This document shows positions 26,334 to 34,877 of a stretch of 64,000 bases of DNA, piece by piece (the stretch's first letter is position 1; each line of letters starts with the position of its first letter). A model generated the notes under the pieces. The model was not told the origin of the DNA, ran no database searches, and saw only the letters and a program-made list of their open reading frames with translations. The DNA lies in contig NZ_CP096972.1 in assembly GCF_024758725.1 (NCBI RefSeq), positions 1,222,001 to 1,286,000 on the forward strand, read 5' to 3'. The translations under genes and the position numbers were made by a program. This DNA comes from Sphingomonas sp. SUN039. GTDB taxonomy: Bacteria; Pseudomonadota; Alphaproteobacteria; Sphingomonadales; Sphingomonadaceae.

Positions 26334-27226
26334 ATGGCAAAGGCGACCTGTCTAATCGGAGCGGCGCTCGGTATTACGACGCTCGTTGCGACGTCAGCTG
26401 TCGGTAAATCGCCCGCGCCGCCCGGTCCGACGTCGTGATCCTGACGCTAGGCGAGACAATCGACATGAGGTCGGAACAGCCCTCACGCGCCGACCTTACG
26501 CTGCCCGGCGACCAGCGTAAGTTGCTCGATGCTGTCCTCGCGACCGGCAAGCCGGTCGTGGTCGCGCATATGAACGAACGTCCGCTCGATTTGACCGGTG
26601 TTTTTGAGAAAGTCCCCGCCATTCTCGAAGCTTGGTATCCCGGCTCGCGCGGGGGCATCGCAGTGGCCCGCGCGCTGTTCGGCGACGTCAACCGTGGCGG
26701 AAAGACGCCCGTCACCTGGCCGCGAAGCGTCGGACAAGTGCCGATCTATTACGCGCTTAACCTCAGCCACAGCCCGGAAGGTCAGCGTAGGCGTTATTTC
26801 GATGCGCCTTCGACGCCCCCATTCCCGTTCGGCTTGGGTCTCAGCTACACCAGTTTCACGATTGCTCCTCCAACACTCGACAAGCCGGAGCTCACACCCG
26901 GTGGCAAGATCATCGTCGCGGCAACGCTTACCAACACCGGGGCGCGGGCGGGTGACGAGGTGGTGCAGCTCTACGTTCACCAGCGGGCAGGTCGGGCATC
27001 TCGACCGGTGCGGCTGCTGCAAGGGTTTCAGCGCGTCTCGCTCAACGCCGGCGAAAGTCGCACGCTAAGCGTCACGCTCGACGAATCGAATATCCGCTCT
27101 TGGAATACGGCCGAGCGTGGTCAGGTAATCGATCCTGACGTGTTCGACCTGTGGATCGGCAACAACTCGTTGGCCGATGACCACATCACATTCAACGTCG
27201 GCGGGAAAACCCGTGCGGTAAAATGA
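26334..27226 (+). pseudogene. GH3 beta-glucosidase remnant with deleted catalytic domain
   Basis: An ATG at 26334 opens a clean signal peptide (MAKATCLIGAALGITTLVAT...) that runs into a stop at 26436-26438. In the next frame the sequence resumes as AARSDVVILTLGE, the start of the second (alpha/beta sandwich) domain of GH3 enzymes, and continues through SRADLTLPGDQRKLL, EAWYPGSRGG, PFGLGLSYTSF and a fibronectin-III-like end. The first, TIM-barrel domain with the nucleophilic aspartate (about 400 residues) is gone. This is a gene gutted by an internal out-of-frame deletion; a GTG at 26435 could still yield a 263-residue C-terminal fragment. Confidence 0.82.
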
Positions 27227-27239
27227 TCGGAGAATAGAT

Positions 27240-29897
27240 ATGAAGATAGCTTTGCCTCTCGTCGCTGGCCTGCTCACAAGCGCGGCAACACCTGCGTTCG
27301 CACAGTCGGCACCTTCGCCCGAACAACGCGCCGAGGCGATTGTCGCCAAGATGACGCTCGAGGAAAAAGCGAGCCAGCTGATCAATTCATCGCCTGCGAT
27401 CCCGCGGCTTGACCTGCCCGACTATCAATGGTGGAGCGAAGCGCTTCACGGCTTTGCCTTCCTGCCGCATGCGACCAACTTTCCCGAACCGATCGGCCTT
27501 GCGGCGTCGTTCAACGCCCCGCTGCTGAAGCAGGTCGCGCGCGCGATTGCCGTCGAAGGTGTCGAGGCCAGTACCGCGATGACAGCCGCAGGCACACCTC
27601 TCGCGCTCGGCGCGGGCCGCACCTACTGGTCGCCGAACATCAACATCTTCCGCGATCCGCGCTGGGGGCGTGGCCAGGAAACCTATGGCGAGGATCCGTT
27701 CCTGACCGCGCAGATGGGAGTCGCTTATGTGACCGGGCTGCAGGGTCCCAATCCCGACGCGCCCGCCATCATTGCTACGCCGAAGCATTTCGCCGTTCAC
27801 AGTGGGCCAGAGTCGACGCGCCACACTGCCAATGTCACGATCTCATTGCACGACATGCGCGACACCTATCTGCCTGCGTTTCGCGCCGCCGTGGTCGAGG
27901 GACGCGCAGGCTCGGTGATGTGCGCCTATAGCGCGATCAACGGCCAGCCCGCCTGCGCCAACACCTTTCTCATGCGGGACACGCTCCGCCAGGCATGGGG
28001 GTTCAAGGGCGTCGTCGTGTCGGATTGCGGTGCAGTGCGCGACATTTTCTCGGCGCACAAATATGCCTCCGATGGCGTTGCTGGATCGACGTTGGCAGTC
28101 CGGGCGGGGATGGACGTCGAATGCGCGACCGAAAGCTTGTTTGACCGCAATTCCTTCGGCCAGTCGCTTAATTACGTCAATGCTGTAAAGAGCGGCAAGC
28201 TGACGACGGCGGAACTCGATAAAGCCGTGGTCCGCGGGCTTGCTGCCCGTATCAGACTTGGCCTGCTTGACCGAATACCAGCGTCCGCACCCGCGCCATC
28301 GACGATCAATTCGCCGGAACACCGCGCCCTCGCGCTGGCCGTCGCCGAACAGACGATGGTGCTGCTCAAGAACGACGGCGTATTGCCGCTCGGCAGCCGT
28401 GTGCTCAAGGTCGCGGTGGTCGGTCCGCTGGCGAATTCGCGGCGGGTTATGCGGGGTAACTACACCATGCGCGAAACTGCAGACCTGCCCTCTGTTCTCG
28501 ACGGACTCAAGGCGGCGATGCCCGGCGTCCAGTTCACTTACGCCCCGGCGGGCGCGTCGCTGAGCGACGGCGACGTCGTCCCGACATCGGCATTGCAGAC
28601 CGAAGACGGGCAGCCCGGTGTCACGGTGCGCTATTATCCATTCAAGCCCGACGGCAAGCCTGCACCGACGTCGCTGATGGACAAATTTATGCGCGCGATG
28701 GCGGCGACGCCGGCCGATATACCGTCGACAACGCGCGTCGAGCCGCTCATCAACTATGAGGTTTTCACCCAGCCGCTGCTACCCGATGGCGGGAGAGTCG
28801 TGGCCAGCGGTTATCTGGTTCCCGAGGTTTCAGGCACTTATCGTGTCGGCGTGCGGACAATTACCGGATCGTTCAAATTCGGTGACAGACCCGAGGTCAA
28901 GATCCAAAACGGGTTCAATCCATCGGTCATGCCCGTTTTCGAGACGGTCGAAATGGAAGCTGGCAAACGCTATCCGTTCACCGCTGCAATGCAGGTGCCC
29001 GCGCTACATTTCGGCGAACTGGACTGGCAGCGCATTTCCAGTCAGCCCGACGCCGACCTTGTTGCAGCGGCCAAGGGGGCCGATGCGATCATTGCGGTAG
29101 TCGGCATCAATTCGACGCTCGAAAGCGAGGAATCCTCAATCAAACTGCCCGGCTTCAATGGCGGCGACCGCACGTCGCTCGATCTGCCCGAAGACCAATT
29201 GAAGCTGCTGCTAGCCGCAAAGGGAACCGGCAAGCCGCTGATCGTTGTCAATATGAGCGGCAGCGCAATCGACCTCGACTGGGCGAAGACCAATGCCAAC
29301 GCGATCGTGCAGGCTTGGTACCCCGGCGAAGCAGGCGGTGTGGCGGTCGGCCGGGTCGTTGCAGGTCTCGCCAATCCGGCCGGGCGCCTGCCGGTGACTT
29401 TCTACAAGGACGTGTCGCAACTGCCCGCGTTCGAAGATTATGCCATGAAGGGACGGACCTATCGCTATTTCGAAGGCAAACCGGTCTATCCGTTCGGGTA
29501 TGGTCTTAGCTACACTCACTTTTCTTACGGGCCGATCAGCGTCAAACCGCGAGGGAGCAGCATGTCTGACGGTGTTGTCGTCGAGTCCCAGGTAACCAAC
29601 ACCGGCGCTCGCGCAGGCGACGAAGTGGTGCAGGTCTATCTTACTTTTCCCAGTGCTCCGGGTTCGCCGAAGATTGCGTTGCGCGGCTTCCAGCGGCTTA
29701 GTCTCGCTCCGGGCGAGAAACGCCGCGTGACATTCGAACTTTCGCAGCGTGATCTCAGCACAGTGTCGCCTGAAGGGAAAATCCAGGTCCTAGCCGGGCG
29801 CTACATGATCCATGTCGGCGGCAGCCAGCCGGGTGATGGGCTGCCCGGACAATCCGGGACGTTTGCCGTCAAAGCACCGTCGGTGTTGGCCAATTGA
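27240..29897 (+). CDS. Secreted GH3 beta-xylosidase/beta-glucosidase with PA14-like insert
   Basis: Family 3 glycoside hydrolase, 885 aa, with a signal peptide cleaved near AFAQS (residue 22). The TIM-barrel domain includes SPNINIFRDPRWGRGQETYG, PKHFAVHSGPE and the nucleophile Asp262 in VVVSDCGAV. A PA14-like insertion (about residues 500-610, ASGYLVPEVSGTYRVGV) interrupts the second domain, which resumes with EESSIKLPGFNGGDRTSLDL, and a fibronectin-III-like domain follows. The subgroup layout resembles xylan-degrading Caulobacter/sphingomonad enzymes. Together with GH51 and the mutarotase it points to arabinoxylan side-chain and xylo-oligosaccharide breakdown in the periplasm. Confidence 0.92.
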   Translation: MKIALPLVAGLLTSAATPAFAQSAPSPEQRAEAIVAKMTLEEKASQLINSSPAIPRLDLPDYQWWSEALHGFAFLPHATNFPEPIGLAASFNAPLLKQVARAIAVEGVEASTAMTAAGTPLALGAGRTYWSPNINIFRDPRWGRGQETYGEDPFLTAQMGVAYVTGLQGPNPDAPAIIATPKHFAVHSGPESTRHTANVTISLHDMRDTYLPAFRAAVVEGRAGSVMCAYSAINGQPACANTFLMRDTLRQAWGFKGVVVSDCGAVRDIFSAHKYASDGVAGSTLAVRAGMDVECATESLFDRNSFGQSLNYVNAVKSGKLTTAELDKAVVRGLAARIRLGLLDRIPASAPAPSTINSPEHRALALAVAEQTMVLLKNDGVLPLGSRVLKVAVVGPLANSRRVMRGNYTMRETADLPSVLDGLKAAMPGVQFTYAPAGASLSDGDVVPTSALQTEDGQPGVTVRYYPFKPDGKPAPTSLMDKFMRAMAATPADIPSTTRVEPLINYEVFTQPLLPDGGRVVASGYLVPEVSGTYRVGVRTITGSFKFGDRPEVKIQNGFNPSVMPVFETVEMEAGKRYPFTAAMQVPALHFGELDWQRISSQPDADLVAAAKGADAIIAVVGINSTLESEESSIKLPGFNGGDRTSLDLPEDQLKLLLAAKGTGKPLIVVNMSGSAIDLDWAKTNANAIVQAWYPGEAGGVAVGRVVAGLANPAGRLPVTFYKDVSQLPAFEDYAMKGRTYRYFEGKPVYPFGYGLSYTHFSYGPISVKPRGSSMSDGVVVESQVTNTGARAGDEVVQVYLTFPSAPGSPKIALRGFQRLSLAPGEKRRVTFELSQRDLSTVSPEGKIQVLAGRYMIHVGGSQPGDGLPGQSGTFAVKAPSVLAN

Positions 29898-29911
29898 ACG
29901 AGGAGACCATC

Positions 29912-30463
29912 TTGGACAAGGCCTTGGAGACCAAGCTGCGCGACCTGATCGACCGTCAGGAAATCTGGGCGCTCGTTCTCCGCTATGCACGCGGCATCGA
30001 CCGGCTCGACCGCGACTTGGTCCGGTCGTGCTACTGGGACGATGCCATCGACGATCACCATGCCTATGTCGGCGGTCCCGATTTCTTCATCGACACGACG
30101 TTTGCGGGAGCGAGCGCGACCAGCATCGTCCAGCACCACGGCGTCTCTAACCACAGTTGCGAGATCGACGGCGATAACGCCTATGGCGAAACCTATTACA
30201 CTTTCATCGGTGCCAATATCGAGCTGCCGCATCTGTTGTCGATGGGCCGCTATATCGATCATTTCCAGCGTCGCGACGGGATCTGGAAATTCGCCAACCG
30301 CGTGACCGTGATCGAAAAGAACTTTGCGTTGATGGAACTTCCTGGGGATGCGGCCATCCGTGCAGGGACGATCGAGCCCGGCCCCCTCCTCCCTGCGACG
30401 CGCGACCGGACGGACCTCAGCTACCATCGCCCGGTCGTCCCCCGTCGGCCCGCCACACCTTAG
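29912..30463 (+). CDS. NTF2/SnoaL-like protein D
   Basis: NTF2-fold protein of about 183 aa: LRDLIDRQEIWALVLRYARG, LDRDLVRSCYWDDAIDDHH, a VSNHSCEIDGDNAYGETYY strand and a final RRDGIWKFANRVT. This resembles the SnoaL-like dehydratase/isomerase group of the catabolic cluster 16 kb upstream rather than sugar enzymes. The start is a TTG with GAGGAG seven bases upstream; an earlier TTG overlaps the GH3 stop. It sits between the GH3 gene and the TetR regulator and may belong functionally with the regulator's targets instead of the sugar genes. Confidence 0.75.
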   Translation: MDKALETKLRDLIDRQEIWALVLRYARGIDRLDRDLVRSCYWDDAIDDHHAYVGGPDFFIDTTFAGASATSIVQHHGVSNHSCEIDGDNAYGETYYTFIGANIELPHLLSMGRYIDHFQRRDGIWKFANRVTVIEKNFALMELPGDAAIRAGTIEPGPLLPATRDRTDLSYHRPVVPRRPATP

Positions 30464-30490
30464 TCGCGCTCGATCATCGCGACAAAAATG

Positions 30491-30510
30491 CAATTACAGT
30501 TCTGCAATTG
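30491..30510. promoter_or_regulatory. Palindromic operator upstream of the TetR gene
   Basis: CAATTACAGTTCTGCAATTG is a 20-base dyad in which 16 positions are symmetrical, centred 72 bases before the TetR start. Length and symmetry fit a TetR-family operator, so autoregulation is likely. No second exact copy was found in the window. Confidence 0.55.
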
Positions 30511-30572
30511 ATTACAAAGTTCGCTATCGGTAACTGGTTCGATAACAGCGGGCGCATTAGAGGCAGTCGGGT

Positions 30573-31319
30573 ATGGAATTGGCAACGGGGCGTTCAGTGA
30601 AGTCGACGATGGGATCGCGCCGCGCAGGCGCAGGATCGAAGCCCAAGCGCAAGATCGGTAATCAAGCCGGTCGGCCGACGGCGGCCGAACTCGAGAAGCG
30701 CAAGCTGCGCGTCATTCAGGTCGCGACCGAATTGTTCGTGGGGCACGGGTTTGCGGCGACGTCGCTGGTCGATATTGCGCGCGAGGCCGGGGTCGCGACC
30801 CGGACGCTGTACGAGCACTTCGGCGACAAAGAGGCCATTTTTCGCGAAGTCATCTTTGCGCGTGACGCCGAAGCGATGGTGGACCCGCCGACGCTCCAGC
30901 CCGACGATACGCTGTTCTCGGTGCTACGGCGTGCCGGACATTATTCCTATGAGGTAACCTACCGTGATCGCTCGATCGGGCTGATGCGTCTGATGATTGC
31001 AGAGAGCAAACGCTTCCCCGACTTCATGAAATCGGTCGGCACCTCGATCTTCGCCCGCTTTCGCCGTGACTTCGAAAAACTTTTCCAGTCGATGGAGGCA
31101 GCCGACCTCATTCCAGCAGGGGACCACGCCCGTTCGGCCGAACTTTTCGCCGATCTGATGCTCGGCGCGCACCCGATCATGACTTACACCAACTGGAACG
31201 CCGAGCCCCCGACCGAAGCCGACGTCGACGAGCGGGTAAATCTGTTCATCCTCGGGCGTTTTGGCGCGGTCGTGGCCAAGCGTGGCGAAACGCGCAAAGC
31301 TAAGATCAAGACCGAATAG
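30573..31319 (+). CDS. TetR/AcrR-family transcriptional regulator
   Basis: Helix-turn-helix repressor, 248 aa. After a basic leader (about 30 residues, RRAGAGSKPKRKIGNQAGRP) the TetR DNA-binding domain reads VIQVATELFVGHGFAATSLV, DIAREAGVATRTLYEHFGDK and EAIFREVI. The rest is a helical ligand-binding/dimerisation domain with the AefR/C-terminal pattern FPDFMKSVG...FRRDFEKLF. A near-perfect 20-base palindrome lies upstream. Candidate targets are its own gene and nearby efflux or catabolic genes. The ligand is unknown. Confidence 0.9.
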   Translation: MELATGRSVKSTMGSRRAGAGSKPKRKIGNQAGRPTAAELEKRKLRVIQVATELFVGHGFAATSLVDIAREAGVATRTLYEHFGDKEAIFREVIFARDAEAMVDPPTLQPDDTLFSVLRRAGHYSYEVTYRDRSIGLMRLMIAESKRFPDFMKSVGTSIFARFRRDFEKLFQSMEAADLIPAGDHARSAELFADLMLGAHPIMTYTNWNAEPPTEADVDERVNLFILGRFGAVVAKRGETRKAKIKTE

Positions 31320-31322
31320 CAC

Positions 31323-31760
31323 TTAATTGAGGGGCACAACAAAGGCGGAATCTGTCCCATCCTCGGCGGCCTGGAGCGCCAGACACAAACCGATGGTCTG
31401 AAAACCGGCGAATGTGCTGGGATCGTCTGACAAGCCGCGCGTCACAAAGAAGTGCATTGTCATTAGCGAAACCAAGGTCATGCCGTCAGCCGCACCGAAC
31501 GCGTGCCCTGCAAGGGAAGACGCTTCGCCCAACTGCGGTTCGACCATCGCGCAAGCCTGTCAAGCGGGCGCACGGTCTGTTGATCGCCATCGCTGGCTGT
31601 CCGCTACCCTGCCTGTGATCGGGCCCATCATGACCGTGGGCTTGAACGAGCCGTTCGTGAAGGGAAGCCAGACGACATATTCCGGAACAACGGAGTCAGT
31701 GAAAGTGCTGACAGACGATCGCTCCCATGGTGCAGGATGCCATAGTCGAAAATGCCCCAC
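31323..31760 (-). pseudogene. Decayed glutathione S-transferase-like C-terminal region
   Basis: Two open stretches in the same frame, split by a TGA at 31560-31562, read together like a GST helical domain: EYVVWLPFTNGSFKPTVMMG resembles the 'RWLFFAAGPVEPA' helix, and after the stop CAMVEPQLGEASSLAGHAF-GAADG resembles the 'LEPQLGE..LLGDRFTAAD' core, ending with FQTIGLCLALQAAEDG. No thioredoxin-like N-terminal domain is visible. The reading is by eye and moderate at best; it may instead be a non-coding stretch. Confidence 0.42.
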
Positions 31761-31925
31761 CCTTTCCAGGATGATGTCGCCATCTCGATGAACGGGCGCC
31801 GAGCCTATCGGATTGCGGTGCGGTACGACGATGAGCGGTCAGAACGACGCGTTGTCCTAAGTCAGGGGAAAGCGATCACGATGGCGCTGCGACGATTGGT
31901 GCGAGGCTATCCTAGTCATCCATCC

Positions 31926-32123
31926 CTAATGATCATCCTCGTCGTCGGCCTGGTGTTCGCAAAGAATCGTCCAAGCCTCGAACAGGGCGGCGCGAGCGCG
32001 CCGGACAGCCTCCGCTGCATCGGCATTGACGGTGACAAGCGCATCGGCGAGCGCAAAGAGCTCGGCATTGGCATCATGGGTGCGACGACGGAGCGGCGCA
32101 CGCGGGTCTTCGCCGGTTCTCAT
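31926..32123 (-). CDS. Small acidic hypothetical protein downstream of MFS pump
   Basis: A 65-residue protein rich in Ala, Asp and Glu (ALADALVTVNADAAEAVRRA, ending EHQADDEDDH), probably a single helical bundle. The ATG has AGGAG nine bases upstream and lies 21 bases after the pump's stop, so it is likely the second gene of that transcript. No similarity is recognised. Confidence 0.55.
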   Translation of the reverse strand: MRTGEDPRAPLRRRTHDANAELFALADALVTVNADAAEAVRRARAALFEAWTILCEHQADDEDDH

Positions 32124-32144
32124 CCTGGGAAACTCCTTGGCATG

Positions 32145-33686
32145 TTAGTCAGCGTGAACCAGCAGTTGGCCCGTGACGGGTTTGGGCTTCTTCAGCACAA
32201 AGGGGAGCGGCACGATGCAAAGGAGCAGCCAGAAAAGGATGTAGAAATTGTCGAGATAGGCGATCATCGCCGCTTGTCGGTTCACTTCCCCGTCGAGGAT
32301 AGCCAGCGCGGCCGCGCCGGTACCTCCCAGTTGCGCCGCAATCGACGCGGGATCGAACGGCAGATTGAACGATGTCACGCTCGCTGCAATGTCAGCATGG
32401 CTGGTCTGAATGTTGCGCGCGAGCATTGTCACGATCGCCGAAATCCCGAAACTGCTCCCGAGATTGCGAAACAGTGTCATCAAAGTTGTGCCGTCGGTGC
32501 GGAATGCCGGCGCCAGCGTCGCAAAGGCGATGAGGTTAATCGGGACGAACACGAACCCAAGTCCAAGTCCTTGCACAAAGCCCGACAATACGATCTGGCC
32601 CGACCCCATTTCCAGCGACCAGCGCGTCATCATCCACAGTGAGAGCGCCGCCATGGCATAACCGATGCTCATCTGCAGGCGCGTGTCCATGCCGCGTAGC
32701 AGTCGGTTGCTGATCAGCATGGTCACGAACACGCCAAAACCGCGCGGTGCCATCAACAGACCGGTGTCCATCACATTGTAGCCGTAAACCGTCTGAAGCA
32801 TCGTCGGCAGCACCGATGACAGCGCCACATTCGTCACGCCGAGTACGACCATGAAGGCCACCCCCATCAGGAAATTGGGATCGCGGAACAGCGTCGGCTC
32901 GAACAGTGGGTGCCGTAAAGTCCATGAATGGACGAAGAAGACCCAGAAGGCGCTTAGCGCGAAGAGGAGTTCGAAAACCGTCTCGCGCGATTCGAACCAG
33001 TCATTATGCTGACCACGGTCGAGCAGCAGCTGCAGCGCGCACAGACCGAGCCCCAGCACGACCGCCCCGAATATATCCAGCCTGCGCTGAAGGATCGGAC
33101 GCGATGGCAGCAGCCACCACAACAGGATCAACGCCGGAATCCCGATGGGGAGATTGATAAAAAACACCCATCGCCAGTTGAGCGATTCGGTCAGAAAGCC
33201 GCCAAGAAACGGACCGCTGATCGGCCCGATCATCACGACCATGCCCCATATCGACATCGCCTGGGCCTGTTTGCTTGGTCGGTTGATATCGAACAATATC
33301 GTTTGCGACATTGGTCCGATGAATGCCGATGCCATTCCCTGCAACGACCGGTAAATGACCATCTGCGTCAGCGATGTTGCCGTGCCGCACAGCATCGATG
33401 ACAAAATGAACATGGCGGTCGCCCCGACGAACAGGTTGCGCGACCCGAGGCGATCCGACAGCCAGCCTGTCAGCGGCAGAACGAGCACACCCGCGATGAT
33501 GAAACTGGTCAGAACCCAGCTGATCGATTCCGGCGACGCATCGAGGCTCGTCCGCATGTGTGGCAGCGCCACGTTGGCGATGGTCAGGTCGAGAAACTGG
33601 CAAATCGATACGCCCATCACGGCGACCATCAGCAGACCGGTGTGTCGGCTCGGCAATGTCGCGACATCGGCAGTCTTTGCGTCCAT
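32145..33686 (-). CDS. DHA2-family MFS multidrug efflux transporter (EmrB/QacA type)
   Basis: Inner-membrane proton antiporter with about 14 transmembrane helices. Recognisable elements are FLDLTIANVALPHM after helix 1 (motif D1-like), TGWLSDRLGSRNLF (motif A), the motif C region WGMVVMIGPISGPFLGG in helix 5, and NWRWVFFINLPIGIPALI. The start MDAKTADVAT is the most downstream ATG compatible with an intact first helix (513 aa); upstream in-frame ATGs at 33731 and 33797 would add a non-conserved leader. It is divergent from a MarR gene, a usual arrangement for regulated export of phenolic or lipophilic compounds. No membrane-fusion partner is encoded beside it. Confidence 0.9.
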   Translation of the reverse strand: MDAKTADVATLPSRHTGLLMVAVMGVSICQFLDLTIANVALPHMRTSLDASPESISWVLTSFIIAGVLVLPLTGWLSDRLGSRNLFVGATAMFILSSMLCGTATSLTQMVIYRSLQGMASAFIGPMSQTILFDINRPSKQAQAMSIWGMVVMIGPISGPFLGGFLTESLNWRWVFFINLPIGIPALILLWWLLPSRPILQRRLDIFGAVVLGLGLCALQLLLDRGQHNDWFESRETVFELLFALSAFWVFFVHSWTLRHPLFEPTLFRDPNFLMGVAFMVVLGVTNVALSSVLPTMLQTVYGYNVMDTGLLMAPRGFGVFVTMLISNRLLRGMDTRLQMSIGYAMAALSLWMMTRWSLEMGSGQIVLSGFVQGLGLGFVFVPINLIAFATLAPAFRTDGTTLMTLFRNLGSSFGISAIVTMLARNIQTSHADIAASVTSFNLPFDPASIAAQLGGTGAAALAILDGEVNRQAAMIAYLDNFYILFWLLLCIVPLPFVLKKPKPVTGQLLVHAD

Positions 33687-33920
33687 AACGACGGCGGTAG
33701 GAATTTTATTTATGAAAGTCGAGCATTGCATTGATTCTGCGCCCGTCCCCGAGCCAGGCGAGCGCAGTGGTGCAGAATTCATGTTTATGTCATACAAAAT
33801 TCAGGGGCCAAATCGCGGCACCGTACGGGGACGACAAATGTCTGAAGCCCAATTATTCAGCGCCACGTTCAGATCGCGAAGCACGATTCGTATCGTCGGT
33901 GGCAAACGGACCTAAGGCGC

Positions 33921-34382
33921 TTGTCCGTGGTGGAATTCAGCGGAGAACCCGGCAATCTGAAGCGCGAGATATCGCTGAAGCTAACTGTAATCGCGCGCGT
34001 GATGTTCAACAGTTTTGACACCAGCGTCACCCCGCACGGCATTACACGGTCGCAGTGGACCCTGATTGCGCTTGTCGCCTCGCGCCCCGGTGCGTCGCAA
34101 CGCACGATTGCCGAGCGGCTGGAAGTGACCGAGGCCGCGGCTGGCCGACTGATCGAGCGGCTGTGCGGCGACGGGTTGCTCGAGCGACGGCAGGATGCAA
34201 AGGATAAGCGCGCATGGCAGGTCTATCTGGCCCCCGCCGCCGAACCGATGCTGACGGTGCTGGCGGAAGTCGGAAAGTCGATCGAGACACGCGCGTTCGC
34301 CGACTTCTCGCCTGACGAAATCGGCAAGCTCGCCGTACTGCTTGACAAAGTGCATGGCAATTTGGTCGAGGCTAAGGGCTGA
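33921..34382 (+). CDS. MarR-family transcriptional regulator
   Basis: Winged-helix regulator, 153 aa, probably TTG- or GTG-initiated. The core is HGITRSQWTLIALVASRPGA, SQRTIAERLEVTEAAAGRLI and ERRQDAKDKRAWQVYLA (the wing with the conserved DxR-like DKR). It is divergent from the MFS pump, so it most likely represses the pump and itself and is released by the exported compound. The 234-base region between the two starts has short A+T-rich imperfect repeats but no clear dyad that I would call an operator. Confidence 0.85.
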   Translation: MSVVEFSGEPGNLKREISLKLTVIARVMFNSFDTSVTPHGITRSQWTLIALVASRPGASQRTIAERLEVTEAAAGRLIERLCGDGLLERRQDAKDKRAWQVYLAPAAEPMLTVLAEVGKSIETRAFADFSPDEIGKLAVLLDKVHGNLVEAKG

Positions 34383-34401
34383 GGCCGCGCTAATCCGCCG
34401 C

Positions 34402-34441
34402 AAACAAAAAGGGGCTGCGCCGGATCGGAGCACCCCCTTTG
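34402..34441 (-). terminator. Rho-independent terminator
   Basis: Hairpin with AAAGGGG/CCCCTTT arms and a TTTTTGTTT run on the minus strand, placed 23 bases after the stop of the small secreted protein gene. The plus strand also has a short T run, so it may serve the convergent MarR gene as well. Confidence 0.75.
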
Positions 34442-34463
34442 TGAACACTTTGAAGAACCCGGT

Positions 34464-34727
34464 TCAGCTCGCGCTGGCGAGATCTTTCTTCGTCAGGCTG
34501 GTCTGGAACTTGCCGTTGGCGGCGGTGATCGACGTGGCGGGGATTGACACCAGCTTGCCGTTGAGAATGAGCTGGGCGGTGCCGTCGCTGGTCACGCGGT
34601 AGACGATGCCGATGCGCTTGCCGTCATTTGCATAGAGCGGCTTGCCGGCAACGATGGCACCTGTCTGGGCGGCGAGCGGCGCGCTGACGAGGGCAGCGAG
34701 CACACCAAGGAAAACGATCTTCTTCAT
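34464..34727 (-). CDS. Small secreted protein of unknown function
   Basis: An 87-residue protein with an N-terminal signal peptide (KKIVFLGVLAALVSAPLAAQ) and a mature part of about 67 residues that looks like a small beta-barrel (GKRIGIVYRVTSDGTAQLIL, NGKLVSIPATSI). Similar short exported proteins are common in sphingomonads, often without assigned function. It has its own terminator and no operon partner. Confidence 0.7.
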   Translation of the reverse strand: MKKIVFLGVLAALVSAPLAAQTGAIVAGKPLYANDGKRIGIVYRVTSDGTAQLILNGKLVSIPATSITAANGKFQTSLTKKDLASAS

Positions 34728-34877
34728 GATAATTCACTCCTGTGAAGCTGTTGGGCACACAGTTTATGCTGCGCTGCGCCAATTACTAACCTCATTTAGT
34801 ATTAGTGGTTGAAAACGTCAAGTGCAATTTTCGCAGCCGGCGTTGCACGGGGCGCACTGCGGGGCCTCATAATCAGT

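Noticed and set aside
31752-32642. Plus-strand frame of 296 codons
   Set aside because: Antisense to the DHA2 transporter gene and its small downstream gene, with no domain pattern.
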